Shown: positions 52,142 to 62,507 of the stretch, one piece after another
Position numbering within the stretch: the stretch's first letter is position 1
Layout of the letters: the number at the start of each line of letters is the position of its first letter
From: Aphanothece saxicola GSE-SYN-MK-01-06B
GTDB lineage: Bacteria > Cyanobacteriota > Cyanobacteriia > PCC-6307 > Cyanobiaceae
Length of the DNA: 64,000 nt
Direction: 5' to 3'
Assembly: GCA_019359745.1 (NCBI GenBank)
Contig: JAHHGT010000006.1
Location: 89,371 to 153,370, forward strand
Notes under the pieces: model-generated
Databases searched by the model: none
Told to the model about the DNA's origin: nothing
Seen by the model: the letters and a program-made list of their open reading frames with translations, nothing else
Program-made: the position numbers and the translations under genes

Positions 52142-54221
52142 AGGCCTTGCGGGGGGAGATGGGGTAGGGAATGCGCCGGTGGCGCATGCGCCGCCAGACC
52201 CGAACGAAGGCCCGGATCACCAGCTCCAGTTCCGCCCGGGAAATGCCGCTGCCGTCGAGCTGGCCATCGTTCTGCCTGGCTTCGACGAGGCGGCGCACCA
52301 TCGCCTGGGCCTCCGCCTCCGTGGTGCCCGGGGGGAGGGAGCGAAGGGCGGCCTCGCAACCATCGGCCATCATCAGAATGGCCGTCTCCCGGCTGCGGGG
52401 GGCGGGGCCGCGGTAACGGAACTGCTCCTCCCGCACCGCCGGGTCCCGCTCCTTGGCCTGGTGCAGGAAGTAACCCATCTTCAGCCTGCCCTGGTGCTCA
52501 GGGATGAAATCCGCCAGGGGGCGGGGCAGGCGATAGCGACGGGCCAGCTTCAGGCCCTCGTCGACATGGGCCTGGAGGATGGCGGCGCTGGCGAAGGGAT
52601 CGTCGAGTTCGTCGTGGGGGTTGGCACCGTTCTCCTGGTTCTCGATGAACCATTGGGGGCCGTGAAGCTTGCCGACATCGTGATAGAGGGCTCCGGTGCG
52701 GATCAGATCCACATCGGCCTGGATGGCGCGGGCCCCCTCCTCCGCCAGGCCGCAGATCATCAGGGTGTGCTCAAACGTGCCAGGCGCTTCCATCGACAGC
52801 CGCCGCAACAGGGGGCGTTCCAGGTCGGCCAGTTCCATCAGCCGGGCCCGGGTGAGCAGGCCGAAGAAGCTTTCCACCAACGGAGCCAGCAACAATCCCG
52901 CCATCAGCAGTCCCGTGACCAGGAGGGCCTCCTGGAGCAGGTCGCTGCCGCTGAACGGTCCCGGGGAGGTGTCCAGGCCGCGAAGGTTGAACGTCTGGAT
53001 CAACAGCCACTGGAGCAGAACGGCACCAACCGGAAGCAGCAGGGCCAGTTGCAGCAGCTGGGCCCGGTTGCGCTGGCGGCCGGCGAGCACGGCCGCGATC
53101 GCCGCCACCAGGGCCGCCACCCCCAGCTGGGTCGCCAGCAGGCCCTGCACCGGCACGGGCCAGAGCATGGCCGCAACGGCCAGCCAGGCCAGGCCAGCGG
53201 CCGTGCCCAGGCCCTGGGAGAGCAGCAGGGTGGGGGGAACCAGAAGGGCCAGGGGGCTGACCTGGTTGCCTAGCCAGAGCTTGCACCCCTGCACCAGCAG
53301 CAGCATCGCCAGCGCCAGCAGGGCCTGGCGGGGTTCGAGGCTGGCCCGCCAGCGGCGCATCACCAGCAGCATCACACCGCAGGCGGCCAGGGCCTCACTG
53401 AAGCGGGCCAACCAGGCCAGGGGGCGGGGGCGATGGTTGACCAGGTCGAAGTGCTCCAGCACGTCAAAGGCCTGGGGACTGATCGGTTCGCCTTGGCGCG
53501 TGATCAGGTCGTTCTTGCGCACCCGGATCGTCGGCAACCCCTGGCGGGTGAGCAGGTCTTCGATCCGGCGCTGGCTGAGGAAGCTGTCGCCGCGGAGGTT
53601 GGTGCGACCCTGGAGGCTGCTGGCCAGCAGCCGGCTGCCCAGGCTGCGGGCCGGTGGAGGCAGGTCGTTGAGCTGCAGCACGGCCGCCTGAAGCAGCTGG
53701 CCCTCCGAAAGACTCGCCACCACCCCCTGGCTGAGCATGCGCAGCTGGGCCTGGCGCAGGGAGACCTTCCAGGCCACCAGCCGGGGGGGCGTCAGCCCCG
53801 TCAGCCAGCGGCGCTCCTCTTCGGTGAGGTTGAGGGAATCGGGCCGGGGCTGGTCGTCGGCCACCTTCTCGCGCACGTTCTGAAGGCGCTGCTCCAGCCG
53901 CTGCACCAGGGCCTCGCTGGCCTGGGGGTCGACCACCTGGACCTGGCTGCGCGGCAACATCTGGTTGCGGCGCTGCTCCAGGTCGGTGCTGTCGATGACC
54001 GTGGCCTCGGCGGGCGCCCGGACGGTGAAAGGGGCCGCCATGCCGGGACGCAGGTTGGGCTCCACCAACCAGGGCCAGCTGGAGAGCAGGGCCACCAGGA
54101 GGCAGCACAGGAGCACAAGCAGGGAGCCCCCGCTGCGCCAGGCCACCAGGGCCTGGCGGGGACGCTCGAGCCGCAGCAGCTGGCGCCAGAGTCCCCTGAT
54201 CGGCCGCAGCCCCAATCTCAT
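52131..54221 (-). CDS. 7TM-HD phosphodiesterase (PgpH-like, predicted c-di-AMP hydrolase)
   Basis: A 696-residue membrane enzyme from ATG 54221. There is one N-terminal helix (about 34-52), an extracellular helical 7TMR-HDED domain (about 55-255), then seven membrane helices (about 275-470). A cytosolic HD domain follows with [23 protein letters not shown] (the HD pair), DEHVD-like and FIPEHQG histidines, and [20 protein letters not shown]. This is the architecture of Listeria PgpH, which degrades c-di-AMP. Cyanobacteria use c-di-AMP in osmotic and day-night control. It is divergent from folD by 82 bases. Confidence 0.9.
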   Translation of the reverse strand: MRLGLRPIRGLWRQLLRLERPRQALVAWRSGGSLLVLLCCLLVALLSSWPWLVEPNLRPGMAAPFTVRAPAEATVIDSTDLEQRRNQMLPRSQVQVVDPQASEALVQRLEQRLQNVREKVADDQPRPDSLNLTEEERRWLTGLTPPRLVAWKVSLRQAQLRMLSQGVVASLSEGQLLQAAVLQLNDLPPPARSLGSRLLASSLQGRTNLRGDSFLSQRRIEDLLTRQGLPTIRVRKNDLITRQGEPISPQAFDVLEHFDLVNHRPRPLAWLARFSEALAACGVMLLVMRRWRASLEPRQALLALAMLLLVQGCKLWLGNQVSPLALLVPPTLLLSQGLGTAAGLAWLAVAAMLWPVPVQGLLATQLGVAALVAAIAAVLAGRQRNRAQLLQLALLLPVGAVLLQWLLIQTFNLRGLDTSPGPFSGSDLLQEALLVTGLLMAGLLLAPLVESFFGLLTRARLMELADLERPLLRRLSMEAPGTFEHTLMICGLAEEGARAIQADVDLIRTGALYHDVGKLHGPQWFIENQENGANPHDELDDPFASAAILQAHVDEGLKLARRYRLPRPLADFIPEHQGRLKMGYFLHQAKERDPAVREEQFRYRGPAPRSRETAILMMADGCEAALRSLPPGTTEAEAQAMVRRLVEARQNDGQLDGSGISRAELELVIRAFVRVWRRMRHRRIPYPISPRKAFSA

Positions 54222-54303
54222 ACCGCCCACGCTAGCCAATGCGCGAGGGGCCTCCATTCGGGGACTGTCGGTGCATGCTGGTGGTCGGCAGCGCGTTCTC
54301 CCC

Positions 54304-55182
54304 ATGGCCACCCTTCTCGACGGCCGGCGACTGGCTTCGGAGATCGAACGGCGTCTGGGCGACGTGATCAGCGACGGTCTGACGGTGGCGGGACGGGCCC
54401 CCGGTCTGGCGGTGCTGCGGGTGGGGGATGATCCCGCCAGTGGCGTGTATGTCGCCAACAAGGAAAAGGCCTGTGGCCGCATCGGGATCAGCAGCCATGG
54501 CGGCCATCTGGCGGCGGACACCTCGGCCGAGGAGGTGCTGGCCCTGATCCGGCGCCTCAACGCCGACCCGACGGTGGATGGGATCCTGCTGCAGTTGCCC
54601 CTGCCGGAGGGTCTGGCGGAAGAACCGCTGCTGGCGGCGATCGATCCGGACAAGGATGCCGATGGTCTGCACACCCTCAACTTGGGCCGGCTGCTGAAAG
54701 GGGAGCGGGGCCCGCGCAGCTGCACGCCGGCCGGGGTGATGGCGCTGCTGCGCAACGCCGACGTGCCGATCGCCGGGGCCCAGGCGGTGGTGGTCGGCCG
54801 CAGCATCCTGGTCGGCAAGCCGATGGCCCTGATGCTCCAGGCGGCCGATGCCACCGTCACCGTGGCCCATTCCCGCACCCATCACCTGAGCGAGGTGACC
54901 CGGCAGGCCGATCTCCTGGTGGTGGCGGCCGGCCGTCCCCAGCTCATCGGTGCGGTACATGTCAAACCGGGGGCCGTGGTGGTGGATGTGGGCATCCATC
55001 GCTTGGAGGGCAAGCTCTGCGGTGATGTGGAGTACGAGACGGTCGAGCCCCTGGCCTCCGCCATCACGCCGGTGCCGGGTGGGGTGGGGCCGATGACCGT
55101 GGCCATGCTGCTGGTCAACACCGTGGTGGCCTGGTGCCATCGCCACGGGCTGGAGCATGACCTAGGGGATCTGCTCGGCTGA
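54304..55182 (+). CDS. folD: Methylenetetrahydrofolate dehydrogenase / methenyl-THF cyclohydrolase
   Basis: A 292-residue FolD with [20 protein letters not shown], the catalytic Lys in [48 protein letters not shown] (NADP site) and [18 protein letters not shown]. It interconverts one-carbon folate derivatives in the cytoplasm and ultimately supplies 10-formyl-THF. ATG 54304 fits the family. The convergent EAL-protein gene overlaps its 3' end by 21 bases. Confidence 0.96.
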   Translation: MATLLDGRRLASEIERRLGDVISDGLTVAGRAPGLAVLRVGDDPASGVYVANKEKACGRIGISSHGGHLAADTSAEEVLALIRRLNADPTVDGILLQLPLPEGLAEEPLLAAIDPDKDADGLHTLNLGRLLKGERGPRSCTPAGVMALLRNADVPIAGAQAVVVGRSILVGKPMALMLQAADATVTVAHSRTHHLSEVTRQADLLVVAAGRPQLIGAVHVKPGAVVVDVGIHRLEGKLCGDVEYETVEPLASAITPVPGGVGPMTVAMLLVNTVVAWCHRHGLEHDLGDLLG

Positions 55183-57954
55183 GGCCGCTGCAGGGAGGGT
55201 GAAGGGGACGGGGGTCTTGATGAACTCCAGGAAGGCCGCCTGGGGCAGAGGCCGGCTCAGCAGGTAGCCCTGAACCTCATCGCAGCCGAGGTCGCGCAGC
55301 AGGGCCAGCTGCTCGGGGGTTTCCACCCCCTCGGCGATCGTGCGCATGCCCATCGAGCGAGCCAGGTTGATGATCGTCACCACGATCGCGCGATCATCTT
55401 CGCTGGCCACCAGGTCGCGGATGAAGGATTGGTCGATCTTGAGCCGATGGGCATGGATCTTCTTCAGGTAACTCAGGGAGGAATAGCCGGTGCCGAAGTC
55501 ATCGATGGCCAGACGGATGCCATGGGCATAGAGCTGCTCCATCTGGGCCAGGGCCTGCTTCGGATCCGAGAGCGTCACCGACTCGGTAAGCTCCAACTCC
55601 AACTGGTCGGGTGGGAACCCTTCAGCGTTGAGCTCTTCGATCACCATGCTGACAAGATCCCCATGGTCGAACAGCACCGCAGAGATGTTAATCGAGACTG
55701 TCAAAGGTGTGTATTCAATCTCCGTCCAGGCGCTGGCATCCTGGAGGGCAACGCACATCACCCATTGGCTGATCGGTAAGATCAGACCACACATTTCGGC
55801 CAGGGGAATGAATTCGGCCGGCGATACCGTACCCAGATTGGAATGGGTCCAGCGGACCAGGGCTTCGGCCCCGAAGATGCGGTTGCTGCTGAGCTCGAAC
55901 TGGGGTTGGTATTCCACGCTGAGTTCTCCACGCTGGATGGCCTGGTGCAGGGCATTGGTGAGCCGCAGGGCGCGGATACTCCTTTCCTGAACGTTGGGCG
56001 TGAAGAACTGGAGACCGTTGCGGCCGGCGTTCTTGACCTGATGAAGTGCCATGTTGGCGTTGTTCATCAGTTGCTCCGGTGTGGTGCCATCGTCGGGGAA
56101 CATCGCGATGCCCACCGAGGCGGTGAGGAAGAGGGGCTCGGCGCCGAGGCTGAAGGCCATGGTGACCGATTTCCGCAACCGTTCCGTCATCGCCAGGGTG
56201 GCCGTGGTATCGGAATCGGGCAGCAACACCACGAATTCGTCGCCACTGGTGTGGGCCAGGGTGTCAGCGTCCGCCAGGTTGGCCTTCAGGCGCTTGGCCA
56301 TCTCCAGCAGCACCCGGTCGCCGATGGCATGGCCCAGGTTGTCGTTGACGTGCTTGAAGTTGTCGAGATCGAACACCAACAGGGCCAGGGGCAGGTGGGA
56401 ACGCCTGGCCACCTCAAGGCCGTTGCGGATCCGATCCTGCAGCAGGGTGCGGTTGGCCAGACCCGTGAGGGGGTCGAAAAAGGCCAGCCGCTCGATCTGC
56501 TCCTTGGCGAACTTGCGCTCGGTGATGTCACGGGTCACCCCGTGGAGCTCCACCCGGCCGGTGCGTTTGTTGCGCACCATCTTGGTGACCGATTCGGTCC
56601 AGACCCTTGAACCGTCCTTGCTCAGAAGTTCGGTCTCGTCGATCGAGACGATGTCGCTGCTGCGCATTCCGGCGCTGAACTGGGCCAGCTCCTGGCCGAT
56701 CTGCTCTTTCAGCCGCTCGGCGGCCTCCGCGCCGAAGGCCTCACCGAACGGCCTGGCCATCACCTCCTCGGCCGTGAATCCCTGCAGCCGCAGCACGGAG
56801 GGGCTCACATACAGGTAGCGAAGCGTTTCGGGATCCAATGACCAGATCACTTCGTGGGTGGACTCGGTGATCTCCCGGAACTTCTCCTCGCTTTCCTTGA
56901 CCGCGTCCTCAAGCGCCACGTGGGCGGCCTCAAGGCTGAGCCGATCGAGGGCGACATCGATGTCGCCGACCATGTCGAGCAGCAACTGCTGGCTCCGGAC
57001 ATCGAAACTGTCGGTTTCATTGGCATAGATGCCCAGACCTCCGATCACGACGCCGTCGCGGTGCAGGGGCAGGAAGGCGGCGGCCCCCCAGCCGTAGGGG
57101 AGTGCCTGCTCGTGCCAGGGCACGCAGGAGGAATCCGTCATGAAATCACTGATCCAGCAGGGGTGGTTGTCCCGCAGGGCAATCGCGAAGGGGCCCCGTC
57201 CCTTCGGGTCGTCCGGATCGAGGTTGATCTCCAATCCATCCAGATAGGCGCTGTCGTTGCCGAACCAGGCCACCGGCATGATGCGGCGGCTGAGCGGTTC
57301 GATCATCCCCACCCAGGCCAGTCGCATCTCCCCTGACGTGACCGCCAGGCGGCAGATCTGCGCCAGCATCTCCTCAGAGTCCCCAACACTGGCCACCACT
57401 TTGTTGGCGGCACTCAAGGTGGCGTAAAGCCGATTCAGGCGCAGAATCCCGGCTTCGTGATGTTTGCGCTCGGTGATGTCCCGGCAGAGCATCAGGTAGC
57501 GGGGGCCATTCCCGTTCTGCGGTTCCCGCCGGGCGATCGAGAGTTCAAACCAGTCGGCGCCCCCGGGCTTGGCCACCTCGATCTGCTGCCTTGGGGACCT
57601 GCCGTTCGCCGCGGCCTGCACCAGCGCCGCCTTCATCGTGGCGGCGGCGGCGGGAGCAAGCACATCCTCCAATCGACTCAGCACCTCGGATTTCTCGGGC
57701 AGGTGGAACAGCCCCCGTTCGGCACTGTGGATCGCCAGGATCTCGCCGGCATCGGAGAGTTCAACCAGGGGATCGGGAATGGCGTTGATGGTGGCGTTGA
57801 GGTCCATCTGGACCCGTTCCAGCTCCGCGGTCCGCCGCCGCACCACCACCTGCACGCTGCCCACCCAGAGGGCGATCAGGCCCACCACGGCCAGGACGCT
57901 GGCGACGAGAACTGAGGACTCCTGCCCGGGAGTCCAGGTGGCGATCACGGGCAC
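55162..57954 (-). CDS. PAS-GAF-PAS-GGDEF-EAL signalling protein
   Basis: A 930-residue protein. There is one N-terminal membrane helix (about 14-38), a PAS domain (about 50-165), GAF (about 185-340), PAS with PAC (about 355-485), GGDEF (about 495-655) and EAL (about 670-915). The GGDEF signature reads SGDEF, so cyclase activity is doubtful, although [18 protein letters not shown] is kept. The EAL domain has GAEALVRW, the catalytic [13 protein letters not shown] and [11 protein letters not shown], so c-di-GMP hydrolysis is likely. It lies antisense between folD and crtE. The ligand sensed is unknown. Confidence 0.92.
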   Translation of the reverse strand: MPVIATWTPGQESSVLVASVLAVVGLIALWVGSVQVVVRRRTAELERVQMDLNATINAIPDPLVELSDAGEILAIHSAERGLFHLPEKSEVLSRLEDVLAPAAAATMKAALVQAAANGRSPRQQIEVAKPGGADWFELSIARREPQNGNGPRYLMLCRDITERKHHEAGILRLNRLYATLSAANKVVASVGDSEEMLAQICRLAVTSGEMRLAWVGMIEPLSRRIMPVAWFGNDSAYLDGLEINLDPDDPKGRGPFAIALRDNHPCWISDFMTDSSCVPWHEQALPYGWGAAAFLPLHRDGVVIGGLGIYANETDSFDVRSQQLLLDMVGDIDVALDRLSLEAAHVALEDAVKESEEKFREITESTHEVIWSLDPETLRYLYVSPSVLRLQGFTAEEVMARPFGEAFGAEAAERLKEQIGQELAQFSAGMRSSDIVSIDETELLSKDGSRVWTESVTKMVRNKRTGRVELHGVTRDITERKFAKEQIERLAFFDPLTGLANRTLLQDRIRNGLEVARRSHLPLALLVFDLDNFKHVNDNLGHAIGDRVLLEMAKRLKANLADADTLAHTSGDEFVVLLPDSDTTATLAMTERLRKSVTMAFSLGAEPLFLTASVGIAMFPDDGTTPEQLMNNANMALHQVKNAGRNGLQFFTPNVQERSIRALRLTNALHQAIQRGELSVEYQPQFELSSNRIFGAEALVRWTHSNLGTVSPAEFIPLAEMCGLILPISQWVMCVALQDASAWTEIEYTPLTVSINISAVLFDHGDLVSMVIEELNAEGFPPDQLELELTESVTLSDPKQALAQMEQLYAHGIRLAIDDFGTGYSSLSYLKKIHAHRLKIDQSFIRDLVASEDDRAIVVTIINLARSMGMRTIAEGVETPEQLALLRDLGCDEVQGYLLSRPLPQAAFLEFIKTPVPFTLPAAASAEQIP

Positions 57955-58175
57955 CGAAGGACGTCGCCGCCGCTGCCGTCACTCCTGTGACGTCTCATTG
58001 GGAGAACTGGCCGAGGTCACTGTGAAAACCTAGTGAGGATGTCCGGATCGATCCCGCTTCTGCCCCGAATCCGCTGCACCAATTCCAGACTGTTGCGCGG
58101 ATCCAGCAACTGTTGCGAGGATCCGGCCGCTGCCACCATCGGCCTGAGAGAATCCGCCCCAACCCTCAGGACCCC
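57955..58175. other. Divergent promoter region between EAL protein and crtE
   Basis: These 221 bases separate two divergently transcribed genes. The only structure I see is the 20-base-period direct repeat listed separately. No RNA gene is recognised. Confidence 0.4.
58091..58126. repeat. Direct repeat, 20-base period, upstream of crtE
   Basis: TGTTGCGCGGATCCAG (58091-58106) and TGTTGCGAGGATCCGG (58111-58126) agree at 14 of 16 positions and start exactly 20 bases apart, two helical turns. GTTGC (58092-58096) and GCAAC (58106-58110) also form an inverted repeat. It could be a regulator site. Confidence 0.5.
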
Positions 58176-59078
58176 ATGACCCCGGCGGTGAGCACGGCGT
58201 TCGATTTCACCGCCTACCTGGAGGCGGCCCGCTGGCGGGTGGAAACCGCCCTGGAAAGCTCCCTGGGCCCGGAGCGCCCGGAATCGCTGCGGGAAGCGAT
58301 GCGCTACTCGCTTTTGGCCGGCGGCAAGCGCCTGCGGCCGATCCTCACCCTGGCGGCCTGTGAGCTGGCCGGCGGTGACGCCGATCTGGCCATGCCCACG
58401 GCGGTGGCGATGGAGATGATCCATACGATGTCGCTCATCCATGACGACCTGCCCGCCATGGACAACGACGACCTGCGCCGCGGCCGGCCGACCAATCACA
58501 AGGTGTACGGCGAGGCCAAGGCGATCCTGGCCGGCGACGCCCTGCTCACCCGTGCCTTCGAGATGGTGGCGTTGCGCAGCCCGGGGGTGCCCCCCGAACG
58601 CCTGCTGCAGGTGGTGGGCGAGCTGGCCCTGGCCTCCGGGGCCCCCGGCCTGGTGGGCGGCCAGGTGGTGGATCTGGAATGCGAGGCGCGCCAGGTGGAT
58701 CTCGACACCCTCGAGTACATCCATCTGCACAAGACAGGCGCCCTGCTGCGGGCCTGCGTGATCGCTGGCGCCCTGATCGCCGGGGCCTCCGACGAGCTGC
58801 TGGCCGCGCTGCGCACCTACGCCCGCGGCATCGGCCTGGCCTTCCAGATCATCGACGACATCCTGGATGTCACCGCCAGCAGCGACGTGCTCGGCAAGAC
58901 GGCCGGCAAGGACCTGGCTGCCGACAAGACCACCTACCCCAAACTGCTGGGCCTGGAGGAATCCCGCCGCCGCGCCGAAGCCCTGGTGGGTGAGGCCAAG
59001 GCGGTGCTGGAGCCCTGGAACACCAAGGCCGCCCCCCTGCTGGCCCTGGCCGACTACATCACCAGCCGCGACCGATGA
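58176..59078 (+). CDS. crtE: Geranylgeranyl diphosphate synthase
   Basis: A 300-residue polyprenyl synthase: [19 protein letters not shown], the first Asp-rich motif DDLPAMDND near residue 90, [20 protein letters not shown], and the second motif QIIDDILD near residue 225. The two-residue insert in the first motif (DDxxxxD) is the bacterial type. It makes C20 diphosphate for carotenoids, chlorophyll phytol and quinones. Its stop overlaps the start of a PAP2-like gene (ATGA at 59075). ATG 58176 matches the family N-terminus. Confidence 0.95.
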   Translation: MTPAVSTAFDFTAYLEAARWRVETALESSLGPERPESLREAMRYSLLAGGKRLRPILTLAACELAGGDADLAMPTAVAMEMIHTMSLIHDDLPAMDNDDLRRGRPTNHKVYGEAKAILAGDALLTRAFEMVALRSPGVPPERLLQVVGELALASGAPGLVGGQVVDLECEARQVDLDTLEYIHLHKTGALLRACVIAGALIAGASDELLAALRTYARGIGLAFQIIDDILDVTASSDVLGKTAGKDLAADKTTYPKLLGLEESRRRAEALVGEAKAVLEPWNTKAAPLLALADYITSRDR

Positions 59079-59620
59079 GCGAAGCCGTCGGCGCGCTCGC
59101 TGCCCTGGGTGAACTCCTGGCCAATGGCGTGCTCGCCTGGGGCCTTGCCGCCTGCGGCGTTGCCCAGCTCTCCAAGCTGGTGATCGAACTGGTGCTGCAC
59201 CGGCGCTGGCGGCCGGCGGTGCTGGTCGAAACCGGCGGCATGCCCTCGAGCCATTCCGCCCTGATGACGGGCACGGCGGCGGGCCTGGGCTGGGAACTGG
59301 GTTTCGCCGATCCCCTGTTCGCCCTGGCGGCCGTGCTCTGCTTCGTCGTCCTCTACGACGCCAGCGGCGTGAGGCGGGCCGCCGGGCTGACGGCCCAGCG
59401 GGTGAATGGCCTTCCCGATGGCCTTTGGGACACCCAAGCCACGGCCGGTCAGACCAGCACCGAACCCGTGCTGCGTCCCCTCAAAGAGAACCTCGGCCAT
59501 ACCCGCCCGGAGGTGCTGGTCGGCAGCCTGATGGGCCCGCTGGTGGCCCTGCCGGGCCTGGCCCTGCTGGGTTCGCCCTGGCAGATCGCCCTCCACGCCG
59601 GCTGGTTGCCGTTGGGGTGA
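59075..59620 (+). CDS. Divergent PAP2 family membrane protein
   Basis: A 181-residue protein of the DUF212 group (acid phosphatase/vanadium haloperoxidase-like). [32 protein letters not shown] with the phosphate-binding SSH motif, [12 protein letters not shown] and [20 protein letters not shown] are its marks. There are about four helices. The substrate is not known; lipid phosphates are plausible, and a prenyl diphosphate phosphatase role is suggested by coupling to crtE. It overlaps crtE (ATGA) and the helicase gene (GTGA). Confidence 0.9.
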   Translation: MSEAVGALAALGELLANGVLAWGLAACGVAQLSKLVIELVLHRRWRPAVLVETGGMPSSHSALMTGTAAGLGWELGFADPLFALAAVLCFVVLYDASGVRRAAGLTAQRVNGLPDGLWDTQATAGQTSTEPVLRPLKENLGHTRPEVLVGSLMGPLVALPGLALLGSPWQIALHAGWLPLG

Positions 59621-61077
59621 GCGAGCTTTCCGGCCTGAGCGACGACCAGCGGAACGCCGCCACCGCCTTCGCCGCCTGGCTGTCGGCCCCGGGCGACGGC
59701 GTGCCGTTCGTGCTGGAGGGGTACGCCGGCACCGGCAAGACGTTCCTGTCCATGCGCTTCCTGGCCCAGGCGGAGCGGGCCGGCCTCTGCTGGACCGTGG
59801 TGGCCCCCACCCACAAGGCGGTGGGAGTGCTGCGCCATCACCTCGCCCTGGCGGGACTGCAACCCACCTGGTACCCCTCCACCATCCACCGGCTGCTGCG
59901 GTTGAAGCTGAAGCGGGAGGGGGATCGGGAACGCTGCGAGGAAACGGCACAGACGGCCCCGGCGCTCGAGAACCTGGGGCTGGTGCTGGTCGATGAGGCC
60001 TCGATGGTGGATGGCAGCCTGCTGGAGATCACGCTCCGCTGCGCCCAGGCCTACCGCACCCGTCTAGTGTTCGTGGGGGATCCTGCCCAGTTGCCGCCGG
60101 TGGGGGAGGAGCAGAGTCCGGTGTTCGCCCTGGGACGGGCCCAGCGGGTGGCCCTGACCCATGTGGTCCGTCACCAGGGACCGGTGCTGCGCCTGGCCGG
60201 AGGCCTGCGGCAGGGCAACCTCCCCTGCCGCAGGCCGCCCGTGCTGGCACCGGTGCGCACCACCACGGGCCGGGTGTCACTGCTGGGGCGAAGCGACTGG
60301 CTGGCGGCCGCCCAGGAGGGCCTGCGCCGCAGCGCCGCCGCCGACGATCCCGACCTGGCCCGGATCCTCTGCTACACCAACCGGTCCCTGGAGCGGCTGG
60401 TGCCGATCGCCCGCCGCGCCCTGCACGGCGCCATGGCCGACCAGCTTCCCGTGCTCCCCGGCGAAGTGCTGATCACCCGCACGGCCGTGATGGCGCCGGC
60501 CTGCCGCGAAGGGGACGCCGCCGCCGAGGAGCCCGACCTGCTTCTGGGCAGCAACCGGGAGCTGGTGGTGCGTGACGTACGCCCCGAACGCTGTGATCTG
60601 GCTGAATTCGGCGTGGAGGGCGTCCTTGGCGCTCCCGTGATCGACACCCTCACCGCCACCGTGGAGGCGGGGGAGTCCCAGCTGAACCTGCGTCTGCTGC
60701 CGCCCCTGGGCAGCGGCCCCCGCGCCAGCCTGGACGGGGTGATGGAGGCCCTGCGGCAACAGGCCCGCGAGGCGGGCAAGAACGATGGCAAGCCCTTCTG
60801 GCGCCGCTACTTCCTGGTGCGTGATGCCTTCGCCTCCCTCGGACCGGCGGCCGTGCTCACCGTCCACCGCAGCCAGGGCAGCACCTTCGGCGAGGTCTTC
60901 ATTGATGAGGACGTCTTCTGGCCCCGGGACCTGCAGCTGCGGCAGCGGCTCGTGTACGTGGCGGTGAGCCGGGCCAGCCAGGCGGTGACCCTGATGGCCG
61001 GGGCCGGCGACGATGCCGAGCGGGAGCACTGGGGACGCTGGCTGCGGGAGTCCGAGGCCGGCGCCGCGGCCCCATGA
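59617..61077 (+). CDS. RecD-like ATP-dependent DNA helicase (superfamily 1)
   Basis: The GTG at 59617 overlaps the previous stop. The 486-residue product has Walker A GYAGTGKT (35-42), APTHKAVGVLRHHL (motif Ia), LVDEASMVD (Walker B), FVGDPAQLPPVGEEQSPVF (motif III), and a UvrD-type C-terminal block with VLTVHRSQGSTFGEVFIDED and RLVYVAVSRASQAVTLM. It is shorter than RecD2 and lacks its N-terminal domain, so it resembles the compact RecD-like helicases common in cyanobacteria and phages. A role in DNA repair or replication is inferred. Confidence 0.9.
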   Translation: MSELSGLSDDQRNAATAFAAWLSAPGDGVPFVLEGYAGTGKTFLSMRFLAQAERAGLCWTVVAPTHKAVGVLRHHLALAGLQPTWYPSTIHRLLRLKLKREGDRERCEETAQTAPALENLGLVLVDEASMVDGSLLEITLRCAQAYRTRLVFVGDPAQLPPVGEEQSPVFALGRAQRVALTHVVRHQGPVLRLAGGLRQGNLPCRRPPVLAPVRTTTGRVSLLGRSDWLAAAQEGLRRSAAADDPDLARILCYTNRSLERLVPIARRALHGAMADQLPVLPGEVLITRTAVMAPACREGDAAAEEPDLLLGSNRELVVRDVRPERCDLAEFGVEGVLGAPVIDTLTATVEAGESQLNLRLLPPLGSGPRASLDGVMEALRQQAREAGKNDGKPFWRRYFLVRDAFASLGPAAVLTVHRSQGSTFGEVFIDEDVFWPRDLQLRQRLVYVAVSRASQAVTLMAGAGDDAEREHWGRWLRESEAGAAAP

Positions 61078-61276
61078 GCTCGCCTGACCGGAGCACACCA
61101 TCTAGCCTCGTGGCGTTGGTTCTCGCTGGGGCCCTCCGCTGAATTCTCTGCTCGCCATATCGCCATCCCTGGCGGATCCGGCGCCCGTCCTGGGCACCAC
61201 CCCACCGGCCAACAAGTCCTCCGCCAGCCTGGCCGGGGCCGGTGGATCCGGTGGCGGCGGTCAGCTGATCACTGAG

Positions 61277-61474
61277 GTGGGGGCCCTGCTCGTCGCCGCG
61301 GTCCTGGTGGGGGTGATCGTGCTGGTGCGGCGCTGGCTGAAGCTGCGCTCACGGCCGTCGATGCCTGGACTGCCACGGGAGCGGGTGCTGCCGTTCTCGC
61401 GCCACGGCACCATCCACGATCCCAAGTACCTCGGCCGGATCCTCGAGGCTGAGGATCCCCCGGGAGGTCCCTGA
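61277..61474 (+). CDS. Small membrane-anchored hypothetical protein
   Basis: From GTG 61277 the frame gives 65 residues: one membrane helix (residues 2-18) and a basic tail with RRWLKLRSRPSMPGLPRE and RHGTIHDPKYLGRIL. The frame stays open upstream to 61106. A CTG at 61139 would add a Gly/Ser/Pro-rich segment ending GGSGGGGQLITE. Coding is supported by the clear helix plus tail, but the start is uncertain and no family is recognised. It ends two bases before the convergent GAP-family gene stop. Confidence 0.5.
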   Translation: MGALLVAAVLVGVIVLVRRWLKLRSRPSMPGLPRERVLPFSRHGTIHDPKYLGRILEAEDPPGGP

Positions 61475-61476
61475 TC

Positions 61477-62199
61477 TCAGCCGGCCCGCAGCCCCTCGAT
61501 CCCCTGCCAGCCGAGGTAGGCGGCCAGGCCGAAGCAGATGGCCGCCACGATCAGCTCGGCGTTGGCGAACAGCCAGTCCTTGCCCGCCTGCAAGACCGGG
61601 CGCAGGCGGTCCTGGCCCACCAGGGCCAACCCCGCCAGGGGGAGCAGCAGCAGGATGCCGCTGAACAGGCTGAACACCCCCGTGGTGAACACCTCCCGGG
61701 GCCGGCTCAACCCGGCCTCCAGCAGGCTGGCGGCGGACTTGGCGTAAAGGAACAGATCATCCGGGCTGGACACCTGCACGGCGGCGCTGAGGCCGAGCAG
61801 CAGGGGCAGGGGCAGGGCGCAGAAGCCGTCCAGCCGGCGGGTCCAGCCAGGGGGGCCATTGTCCTGGCGGCTGCTCTGCAGGCCGTTGAGGCCCAGGGCC
61901 AGCAGCCCGCCAGCCCCCAGCAGGTCAAGGCCGGTGCGCTGATCGGTGCCCTGCTCCATGGTGAGCAGCAGGCCATGGCCCACGCTCAGCAGCAGCGCCA
62001 TGGCCACCGCGGAGGTGAGCAGCCACCCCAGCACGAACCAGCTTCCCCGGCGCAACGGACTGGGGCCCACCAGGATCAGAAGCAGCAGGCCGAGGTGCAA
62101 CGGGCTGAAGCTGATCGCCAGGCCGAATCCGAACAGTTCGCGCCAGAGGCTGGTGGTCGGCATCGCTGCGGGCCGGGGCGTCCCATTCTCCGGTGCCAT
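61477..62199 (-). CDS. GAP family (LysE-like, six-helix) membrane protein
   Basis: A 240-residue protein with six membrane helices: FGFGLAISFSPLHLGLLLLI near the start, a long central loop, and AELIVAAICFGLAAYLGWQG at the end. The start pattern (GLAISFSPLH) fits the GAP/SfLAP proteins related to LysE transporters. Homologues take part in glycolipid export in mycobacteria, but here no substrate can be named. Starts at ATG 62199 and ATG 62163 are both possible. It lies 24 bases after acylphosphatase on the same strand. Confidence 0.75.
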   Translation of the reverse strand: MAPENGTPRPAAMPTTSLWRELFGFGLAISFSPLHLGLLLLILVGPSPLRRGSWFVLGWLLTSAVAMALLLSVGHGLLLTMEQGTDQRTGLDLLGAGGLLALGLNGLQSSRQDNGPPGWTRRLDGFCALPLPLLLGLSAAVQVSSPDDLFLYAKSAASLLEAGLSRPREVFTTGVFSLFSGILLLLPLAGLALVGQDRLRPVLQAGKDWLFANAELIVAAICFGLAAYLGWQGIEGLRAG

Positions 62200-62222
62200 G
62201 CCGCCAGGGGCGATCGAGCCCT

Positions 62223-62507
62223 TCAGGCACGGATCTCGAACCAGTCAGTACCCGCCACCGCCACCTGGCCGCTGCTGACACCGCTCACCTGGGCCCCCTG
62301 GGGGCCCTTTTCGCACCAGAGCCGCAGCTCCTCCAGCCGGTCCGGAAGCCCCTCGGCCTCCAGATCCACCGAGCCATCAGGGCGGTTGCGCACCCAGCCG
62401 CTGAGACCGAGATCGATGGCCTTCTGGCGGCAGCCCACCCGGTAGCCCACCCCCTGCACCAGCCCCCGCACGTTCATGCGCCAGCGCTCATGGGGGGGGG
62501 CACTCAT
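62223..62507 (-). CDS. acyP: Acylphosphatase
   Basis: A 94-residue acylphosphatase: MNVRGLVQGVGYRVGCRQKA with the catalytic Arg in GYR, and LSGWVRNRPDGSVDLEAEG with the catalytic Asn in VRN. The rest has the usual short alpha/beta length. It hydrolyses acyl phosphates in the cytoplasm. The ATG at 62507 overlaps the CobB stop (ATGA), so translation is coupled to cobyrinate amidation, an unusual pairing. Confidence 0.9.
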   Translation of the reverse strand: MSAPPHERWRMNVRGLVQGVGYRVGCRQKAIDLGLSGWVRNRPDGSVDLEAEGLPDRLEELRLWCEKGPQGAQVSGVSSGQVAVAGTDWFEIRA

